A stretch of DNA of 37,174 bases from NCBI GenBank assembly GCA_003243195.1, contig QFQI01000018.1, positions 1 to 37,174 of the forward strand. The letters run 5' to 3'. The position numbers and the translations under genes were made by a program. Shown here one piece after another: positions 32,487 through 37,174 of this stretch; position 1 is the first letter of the stretch; the number at the start of each line of letters is the position of its first letter. The notes under the pieces were generated by a model that saw nothing but the letters and a program-made list of their open reading frames with translations, did not search any database and was not told the DNA's origin. Source of the stretch: Sphingomonas taxi. GTDB taxonomy: Bacteria > Pseudomonadota > Alphaproteobacteria > Sphingomonadales > Sphingomonadaceae.

Positions 32487-33059
32487 CTATCTCCCGTCGC
32501 CGCCCATGCGTTCGCCGCACCGAGCGACCCAGTCGCGGATCGCCGGGTCGGCGGGTAGCATGTCGCTGAACCAGAAGAACGGCGAACTGCACAGCATGTC
32601 GGCAGCGGGAAAACGCTCGCCGAGCAGCCACGGCCCCTTGCGTAGCGGCTCGGCCAGGCGCTCGATCATCGTGTCGAAATCGCGCAAGCCTGCGGTGATC
32701 GCGGGGTGGCTGACGTTCGCCCATTTCAGGATCAGCAGCGGTTCGATGACGCCCTGATAGTAGAACAGCCACGACAGATAGGCGCCGCGCCCCGCCTCGC
32801 CCGGCAGCGGCCCGAGACCGGCGGACGGATAGGCATCGGTCAGGTAGAGCATGATCGCGCCGCGCTCGCGTACCGCATCGTCGCCATCGGTCAGATAGGG
32901 CACCTTGCCCTCCGGGTGCGGATTGGCGGGATCGCGGCTGCCCGACCCGTCCTGTCGCGCGATGCTGACCTCGCGCATCGCGATGTCGGCGCCGAGCATC
33001 CGGACGAGCGCGACGACGGTGTCGGACCGGGAGTTCGGCGAGTAATAGAGGGTGCGCAT
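32487..33059 (-). CDS. Glutathione S-transferase-like protein
   Basis: A 190-residue protein from the ATG at 33059, preceded by AGGAG; an earlier in-frame start 11 codons upstream lacks a better site. It starts M-R-T-L-Y-Y-S-P-N-S-R-S-D-T, a GST N-terminal strand without the beta-class cysteine. It then shows H-P-E-G-K-V-P-Y-L-T-D with the cis-proline, R-E-R-G-A-I-M-L-Y-L-T-D-A-Y-P, and the C-terminal helical half with P-W-L-L-G-E-R-F-P-A-A-D. The gene is divergent from a WYL regulator 69 bases away, a recurring pairing that suggests direct control. The substrate is unknown. Confidence 0.88.
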   Translation of the reverse strand: MRTLYYSPNSRSDTVVALVRMLGADIAMREVSIARQDGSGSRDPANPHPEGKVPYLTDGDDAVRERGAIMLYLTDAYPSAGLGPLPGEAGRGAYLSWLFYYQGVIEPLLILKWANVSHPAITAGLRDFDTMIERLAEPLRKGPWLLGERFPAADMLCSSPFFWFSDMLPADPAIRDWVARCGERMGGDGR

Positions 33060-33128
33060 CGGTTGCTCCTTGCGTTGGATGACGCCATCCATTTACCGTA
33101 GGGCCCCTGACAATTTCGGGCAGCAGGG

Positions 33129-33851
33129 ATGGCACGATCGGATCGCCTGATGCGGTTGCTCGACGCGTTGCGGCGGCTACCGAAGCCGGTGACGGCGACC
33201 CGCCTTGCGGCGGAGACGGAAGTGTCGGCGCGACAGCTCTACCGCGATATCGCGACGCTGCGCGCGGGCGGGGTGCTGATCGACGGAATGGCGGGTTACG
33301 GCTATACGCTGACCGAGGACCCGACGTTGCCGCCGCAGAGCTTCTCGCTGCTGGAGATCGAAGCGCTGATGCTCGGGGTCGCGAGCCTCGGCGACTTCGG
33401 CGACGAGGCGCTGGCGACGGCGGGGCGCAATGCGCTCGCCCGTATCGTCGCCACCTTGCCCGACCGGCAGGCGCGGCAGGCCGCACACGCGACGATGCGA
33501 TCGTGGCGTCCGCCCGAGCCTCGCGCCGCCATCACGATCGACCTCGACCTGCTGCGCGAAGCCTGCTGGGACGAGTTCAGCGTCCGCATCACCTATAACG
33601 ACAAAAATGGGCGGCGTACCGAGCGCGAGATCCTGCCGCTCGGCCTGTCCTACAGCCCGCGGACGCTGATGCTGGTGGGCTGGTGCCTGTTGCGCGAGGC
33701 GCATCGGACGTTCGAGGTGCCTCGGATCGAGGCGCTGGCGCGCGGCGAACGCAGTTTCCGCCCGCGCCGGGTGCAGCTTCTCCGCGACTATGTCGTGCTG
33801 CGGACCGCGGAGTGGAAGCGGCAGGAGGAACAGACGCGCCTGCGATCATAG
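33129..33851 (+). CDS. YafY-like HTH and WYL domain transcriptional regulator
   Basis: A 240-residue protein. An N-terminal DeoR-like helix-turn-helix (R-L-M-R-L-L-D-A-L-R-R, T-A-T-R-L-A-A-E-T-E-V-S-A-R-Q-L-Y-R-D-I) is followed by a linker and a WYL domain with V-R-I-T-Y-N-D-K-N-G-R-R-T-E-R and L-P-L-G-L-S-Y. W-C-L-L-R-E-A-H-R-T-F-E-V-P-R-I follows. WYL domains bind nucleic acid or nucleotide-like ligands; the subfamily is best known next to small enzymes such as GST-like proteins. It is divergent from that gene here. Confidence 0.92.
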   Translation: MARSDRLMRLLDALRRLPKPVTATRLAAETEVSARQLYRDIATLRAGGVLIDGMAGYGYTLTEDPTLPPQSFSLLEIEALMLGVASLGDFGDEALATAGRNALARIVATLPDRQARQAAHATMRSWRPPEPRAAITIDLDLLREACWDEFSVRITYNDKNGRRTEREILPLGLSYSPRTLMLVGWCLLREAHRTFEVPRIEALARGERSFRPRRVQLLRDYVVLRTAEWKRQEEQTRLRS

Positions 33852-33894
33852 TGCCTGACTGCGGGGCGCTCGATGCCCGTGCTATACGATACGG

Positions 33895-34134
33895 ATGACC
33901 GATCCGCGCGCGGCAATACTGGACCTTCTCGCGCGCCGCGCCGCAGGCGCGACGATCTGCCCGAGCGAGGTGGCGCGCGCGCTGTCCCGGGACGACTGGC
34001 GCGGTGCGAGGGCGTCCGTGCACGCGGCGATCGACGGGTTGGTCCGCGACGGGGCGGTGCGGCTGAGTTGGAGGGGGGAGCGGTTGGCGGCGCGATCGGG
34101 ACCCTACAGGATCAGCCTTCCCGGCCAGGATTGA
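33895..34134 (+). CDS. DUF3253 domain-containing protein
   Basis: A 79-residue small protein with the DUF3253 pattern: I-L-D-L-L-A-R-R, T-I-C-P-S-E-V-A-R-A-L, D-D-W-R, and G-P-Y-R-I. The fold looks like a winged helix. The function is unknown. It follows the WYL gene by 43 bases on the same strand. Confidence 0.85.
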   Translation: MTDPRAAILDLLARRAAGATICPSEVARALSRDDWRGARASVHAAIDGLVRDGAVRLSWRGERLAARSGPYRISLPGQD

Positions 34135-34181
34135 CGCCGAATCCTCTCCCGCGTTGATCGGGAGTGCGCTATTGCCCGGAG

Positions 34182-34436
34182 ATGGCGAGAAAGAAGCGCT
34201 ACCTGACCGCAACCATGGCCGACGGTTACGTAAAGACGATCGGTCCCACCGCCGCACCGTTCACGCATTACTGGCGGATCGTCGCGCATCTGTGCGATGG
34301 AAAGACCGAGGTGTTCTGGGGCCACGGCACCTCCGCCCGCGAGGCGGCGAGCAGGAAGGTGCTGACCGAACAGGCCGCGAAGCGTTACGACTGGCGCAGT
34401 TTCGACTTCGAGGTGGCCGAGTTGACCGAGCATTGA
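34182..34436 (+). CDS. Small hypothetical protein
   Basis: An 84-residue protein from the ATG at 34182; a GTG at 34164 is an alternative, and neither start has a clearly better ribosome binding site. The sequence is basic at the start (M-A-R-K-K-R-Y) with aromatic residues throughout and an acidic end (E-V-A-E-L-T-E-H). I do not recognise the family. No membrane or signal segment is present. Codon use is like the neighbours, so it is probably real. Confidence 0.5.
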   Translation: MARKKRYLTATMADGYVKTIGPTAAPFTHYWRIVAHLCDGKTEVFWGHGTSAREAASRKVLTEQAAKRYDWRSFDFEVAELTEH

Positions 34437-34534
34437 CGCTTCGCATCCGACGGCCGATCACTGGTCGCCTCCGGCACCGAGCGGCGTTAAAACGTTCCGG
34501 TTACCGGCAGCCGCCTGCCGATGCTCGTTGAAGG

Positions 34535-35665
34535 ATGCCGATCATCTTCCTCGTCTTCCTGATACCGGCGATCTACGTCGCATCTCGCACTCTCTGGCCG
34601 CTGACCCTGCCGTTGTGGAGCAAGGTCGTCGCGGCTGTGCTCCTGCTCGGCGTGTCGCAATATCACCTCTGGAGCCGGCTATCGTCGGGGTCGGTTTTCG
34701 CGCCCGAGTTCCCGCGTCCGGTCGTCATTCTATTCAATTGGGCGTTCGGCGCGCTGGTGCTGCTCATGCTCATCCAGATCGTGCTCGATCTCGGCCTGCT
34801 GGCGACGGCGGTCGTCCGGTGGCAGCGCGTCGGGCTGCCGGAAGCGGCGCGATATGGCTCGCTCGGCCTTGCGGCGCTGGCCAGCGCGATCGCTGTCGCC
34901 AATGCGGTGCGGGTTCCGCCGATCAAGGACGTCGAAGTAGAGATCGCGGGTCTGCCGCCGCAGTTCGAGGGCTATCGGATCCTTCAACTGACCGATCTTC
35001 ATATCAGCAAGCTGTTCCCGGCGGCGTGGACAAGTGCGGTCGTGGCGCGCGCCAACGCGGCGGGCAGCGACGTGATCGTCGTCACGGGCGATTTCATCGA
35101 TGGCTCGGTCGACATGCGACGCAAGGATGTGGCGCCGCTTCAAGCGCTTGAAGCTCCCGACGGCGTCTGGGCCATACCGGGCAACCACGAATATTTCTTC
35201 GACTATGGCGCGTGGATGCGGCACCTGACCTCGCTCGGTTTCCGGATGCTGCCGAACGCCCATACCGTCATCCGACGCGGGGGCGTGGAACTGGTCATGG
35301 CCGGTGTGACCGACCTTTCCGCCCCGAGCGTCGGGGGGGGGGGGGCGGCTCCGGACGTGGGGCTGGCGCTGCGAGGGGCACCCGCCGGGGCACCGATCGT
35401 CCTCCTCGATCATCAGCCGCGGCGAGCACGGGGCGCCGCTGCGAAGGGCGTGGCGCTCCAATTGTCCGGCCACACGCATGGCGGCATGATCGTCGGTCTG
35501 GACCGGCTCGTCGCCCGCGCCAACGCCGGTTTCGTCGCGGGTCGCTATGCGGTCGGCGGCATGACCCTCTACGTCAGCAACGGCACGGGGCTGTGGCCGG
35601 GCTTCGCGCTCTGCCTCGGCGTGCCGTTGGAGATGACCCGCTTCACCTTGCGGTCGAAGTTGTGA
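34535..35665 (+). CDS. Membrane-anchored metallophosphoesterase (YkuE/YaeI-like)
   Basis: A 376-residue protein starting right after GAAGG. Residues 1 to ~125 hold three to four transmembrane segments. The calcineurin-like phosphoesterase domain follows with all five metal motifs: T-D-L-H-I (Asp154, His156), G-D-F (185-187), G-N-H-E (216-219), then G-H-T-H-G-G with His313 and His315. The fold and anchoring match YkuE/YaeI-like enzymes linked to lipid or envelope phosphoesters. A run of 13 G at 35333-35345 lies between the third and last motifs. Its homologous region is usually shorter, so the local V-G-G-G-G-A-A-P sequence may reflect slippage. The frame is intact as given. Confidence 0.88.
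   Translation: MPIIFLVFLIPAIYVASRTLWPLTLPLWSKVVAAVLLLGVSQYHLWSRLSSGSVFAPEFPRPVVILFNWAFGALVLLMLIQIVLDLGLLATAVVRWQRVGLPEAARYGSLGLAALASAIAVANAVRVPPIKDVEVEIAGLPPQFEGYRILQLTDLHISKLFPAAWTSAVVARANAAGSDVIVVTGDFIDGSVDMRRKDVAPLQALEAPDGVWAIPGNHEYFFDYGAWMRHLTSLGFRMLPNAHTVIRRGGVELVMAGVTDLSAPSVGGGGAAPDVGLALRGAPAGAPIVLLDHQPRRARGAAAKGVALQLSGHTHGGMIVGLDRLVARANAGFVAGRYAVGGMTLYVSNGTGLWPGFALCLGVPLEMTRFTLRSKL
35333..35345 (+). repeat. Homopolymer run of 13 G inside the metallophosphoesterase gene
   Basis: Thirteen consecutive G bases encode Gly-Gly-Gly-Gly plus the first base of an Ala codon. Loss or gain of one base would shift the frame before the last metal-binding motif. It could be a slippage-prone contingency site or an assembly error in a G/C-rich genome. 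Confidence 0.9.
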
Positions 35666-35723
35666 CGGGTCGATGCCGCCACCACGATAGACGGTTGCGC
35701 CAGGCCGCCACCATCAGCGCCCC

Positions 35724-36896
35724 ATGACCATCTCGCTGGCCGATGCCCGACGCATGGCCCTCACGGCGCAGGGCTTCGGTCGGCCCCGGTCTCCGGCGGT
35801 CACGGCGGGGCACCTTCGCAAGGTTGCCGATCGGACGGGCCTGTTCCAGATCGACAGCGTCAACGTCCTCGCTCGCGCGCATTACTTGCCGGCTTTCTCC
35901 CGGCTAGGCGGCTATGATCGCTCGCTGCTCGAAGGCGTCGCCTGGGGTCCGAAGCAGCAGCGGCGGTTCTTCGAATATTGGGCGCACGAGGCGTCGTTGC
36001 TGCCGCTCGACCTTCATCCGCTGCTGCGATGGCGGATGGCGCGCGCCGAGCGGGGCGAGATCGGCTATCGGGCGCTGCGCCGCTTCGCCATCGAGCGGCG
36101 CGGCGAGGCGGACGCCGTGCTCGCCCGTATCGCCGCCGAGGGGCCGCTGACCGCCGCCGACTTCGAGAACGGTTCGAGCCGCAGCGGCTGGTGGGAGTGG
36201 AGCGACGTCAAGCACGCGCTCGAATGGCTGTTCTGGTCGGGCCGGATCACGACCGCGACGCGGCGGGGCAGCTTCGCGCGGGTGTACGACCTGCCCGAGC
36301 GGGTGCTGCCTTCGGCCATTGTCGCCATACCCACGCCGACCGTCGCCGAGGCGCAGCGCGCGCTGATCGAGCGTAGCGCGCGGGCGCTGGGTGTCGGGAC
36401 GGCGGCCGACCTGCGCGATTATTACCGGCTGAAGCCCGACGAGGCGGATCACGCCATCGCCGATCTGGCGGAAGACGGCATGCTGGTCCCTGTCCGTGTC
36501 GAAGGCTGGAGCCAGAAGGCGTGGCGGCATCGTGACGCTTCGCCGCCCCGGCGGGTACGCGCGGCGGCCTTGCTGGCGCCATTCGATCCGCTGATCTGGG
36601 AACGCGGCCGCACCGAGCGGCTGTTCGGCTTCCGCTACCGGATCGAGATCTACGTGCCGCAGGACCGGCGCACCCACGGCTATTACGTGCTGCCCTTCCT
36701 GATGGACGAGGCGCTGGTCGCGCGGGTCGATCTCAAGGCGGACCGGCAAGCGGGCGTGTTGCTGGCGCACCGCATCACGCTTGAGCCGGGGGCGCCCGAC
36801 GATACGCTGCCGCTCCTCGACGTCGAACTGGAGCGGATGGCGACATGGCTCGGTCTGCCGGCTGTTCGCGTCGGGGCGATCGTCCGTCCCACTTGA
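35724..36896 (+). CDS. YcaQ-like (HTH_42 family) DNA glycosylase
   Basis: A 390-residue protein of the winged-helix HTH_42 family. The catalytic Q-phi-D motif is Q42-I43-D44 in L-F-Q-I-D-S-V-N-V-L. The downstream features F-F-E-Y-W-A-H-E-A-S-L-L-P, W-W-E-W-S-D-V-K-H-A-L-E-W-L-F-W-S-G, and L-L-A-P-F-D-P-L-I-W-E-R-G-R are typical. Family members with Q-phi-D are called YcaQ-like and those with Q-phi-Q AlkZ-like; they unhook alkylated bases or interstrand crosslinks. The gene is 58 bases after the phosphoesterase. Its substrate here is not known. Confidence 0.9.
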   Translation: MTISLADARRMALTAQGFGRPRSPAVTAGHLRKVADRTGLFQIDSVNVLARAHYLPAFSRLGGYDRSLLEGVAWGPKQQRRFFEYWAHEASLLPLDLHPLLRWRMARAERGEIGYRALRRFAIERRGEADAVLARIAAEGPLTAADFENGSSRSGWWEWSDVKHALEWLFWSGRITTATRRGSFARVYDLPERVLPSAIVAIPTPTVAEAQRALIERSARALGVGTAADLRDYYRLKPDEADHAIADLAEDGMLVPVRVEGWSQKAWRHRDASPPRRVRAAALLAPFDPLIWERGRTERLFGFRYRIEIYVPQDRRTHGYYVLPFLMDEALVARVDLKADRQAGVLLAHRITLEPGAPDDTLPLLDVELERMATWLGLPAVRVGAIVRPT

Positions 36897-36904
36897 TTCG
36901 TCAT

Positions 36905-37174
36905 TCAGGCGTCGGCGAACTCGCCTGCGATCACGGACAGGGCGTGATCCACGAACCGGTCCTTCTCGCCGACTGGCGCGACATAATGCAGCGCCTCGCG
37001 CGCGAGGTCGGGCGAGCCGCCGCGCGCGATCATCCAGGCGGCAAGGTACGGCGCCGCGAGGCAGCCGCCGGCGGTGGCGACGTTGCCATGCGCGGGTAAG
37101 CGTGGCCTGAGGGCCGCCTTGCCCGTTTGGCCGTAGCCGGGATGCTTATCGTCTTTGACGAGGGCGCGGGCGGT
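36905..37174 (-). CDS. DJ-1/PfpI family protein, C-terminal part (cut by window end)
   Basis: The minus-strand frame from the right edge to the stop at 36905-36907 is open for 89 codons. It shows N-V-A-T-A-G-G-C-L-A-A-P-Y-L-A-A-W and L-H-Y-V-A-P-V-G-E-K-D, the C-terminal signature of DJ-1/PfpI proteins of the kind annotated as ThiJ/intracellular protease-like. The N-terminus and the nucleophile-elbow cysteine are outside the window. It converges with the YcaQ-like gene with a gap of only 8 bases. Confidence 0.8.
   Translation of the reverse strand, partial: TARALVKDDKHPGYGQTGKAALRPRLPAHGNVATAGGCLAAPYLAAWMIARGGSPDLAREALHYVAPVGEKDRFVDHALSVIAGEFADA

Noticed and set aside
31978..33486. Minus-strand open frame of about 502 codons across LysR, GST-like and WYL genes
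   Set aside because: It runs in a different frame from the real GST-like gene and through two genes on the other strand.
1..37174. CRISPR arrays, tRNA or rRNA genes, complete insertion sequences
   Set aside because: No regularly spaced repeats, cloverleaf-like sequences, rRNA segments or transposase genes were seen on reading both strands.

Overview
The window reads as a chromosomal stretch of a high-G+C alphaproteobacterium, most likely a sphingomonad (Sphingomonas / Sphingobium / Novosphingobium type). The reasons are the strong G/C bias at third codon positions, the long spurious antisense open frames this creates, a large TonB-dependent receptor beside small-molecule catabolic genes, a LigM-like tetrahydrofolate-dependent O-demethylase homologue, and a VanA-like Rieske oxygenase. 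No rRNA, tRNA, CRISPR array or intact insertion sequence was seen.

Region A (1-2130): an isolated DUF4062 gene on the minus strand, about 480 bases without a convincing gene, then the decayed 3' end of an acyl-ACP synthetase / Aas-type gene with an in-frame stop. This looks like a rearrangement scar.

Region B (2127-9268): an RNA-repair locus. The sigma54 activator rtcR points left. Divergently, a -24/-12 promoter with a structured leader precedes rtcB (3'-phosphate RNA ligase), a Pol-beta nucleotidyltransferase of the RlaP type, rtcA (RNA 3'-phosphate cyclase) and, after 254 bases, a 652-residue protein with two complete AAA+ modules. The pairing of this tandem AAA+ protein with RtcB/RlaP/RtcA is one of the two most interesting parts of the window.

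Region C (9533-25148): an apparent catabolic island. A minus-strand operon runs Rieske oxygenase, alpha/beta hydrolase, SnoaL-like protein, SDR, second SnoaL-like protein, AAHS-type aromatic acid transporter. A second minus-strand run is MFS transporter, MarR regulator, PurU. A plus-strand run is TonB receptor, NAD(P)-binding protein, SDR, LigM/DesA-like GcvT-fold protein, NmrA-like reductase. A TetR regulator closes the left side. The inferred theme is uptake and O-demethylation of a methoxylated aromatic compound, with two different demethylation chemistries and PurU for one-carbon disposal. A short palindromic motif occurs upstream of both the Rieske operon and the TonB receptor, suggesting joint control.

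Region D (25149-37174): a gene-poor 700-base spacer, then ordinary accessory genes in divergent regulator/target pairs. They are aldo/keto reductase with AraC, MarR-GNAT fusion with GNAT, a GST, MFS with LysR, a GST-like gene with a WYL regulator, two small proteins, a membrane metallophosphoesterase carrying a 13-G tract, a YcaQ-like DNA glycosylase, and the cut C-terminal end of a DJ-1/PfpI family protein.

All assignments come from reading the sequence and from recall of protein families; no database search was run.
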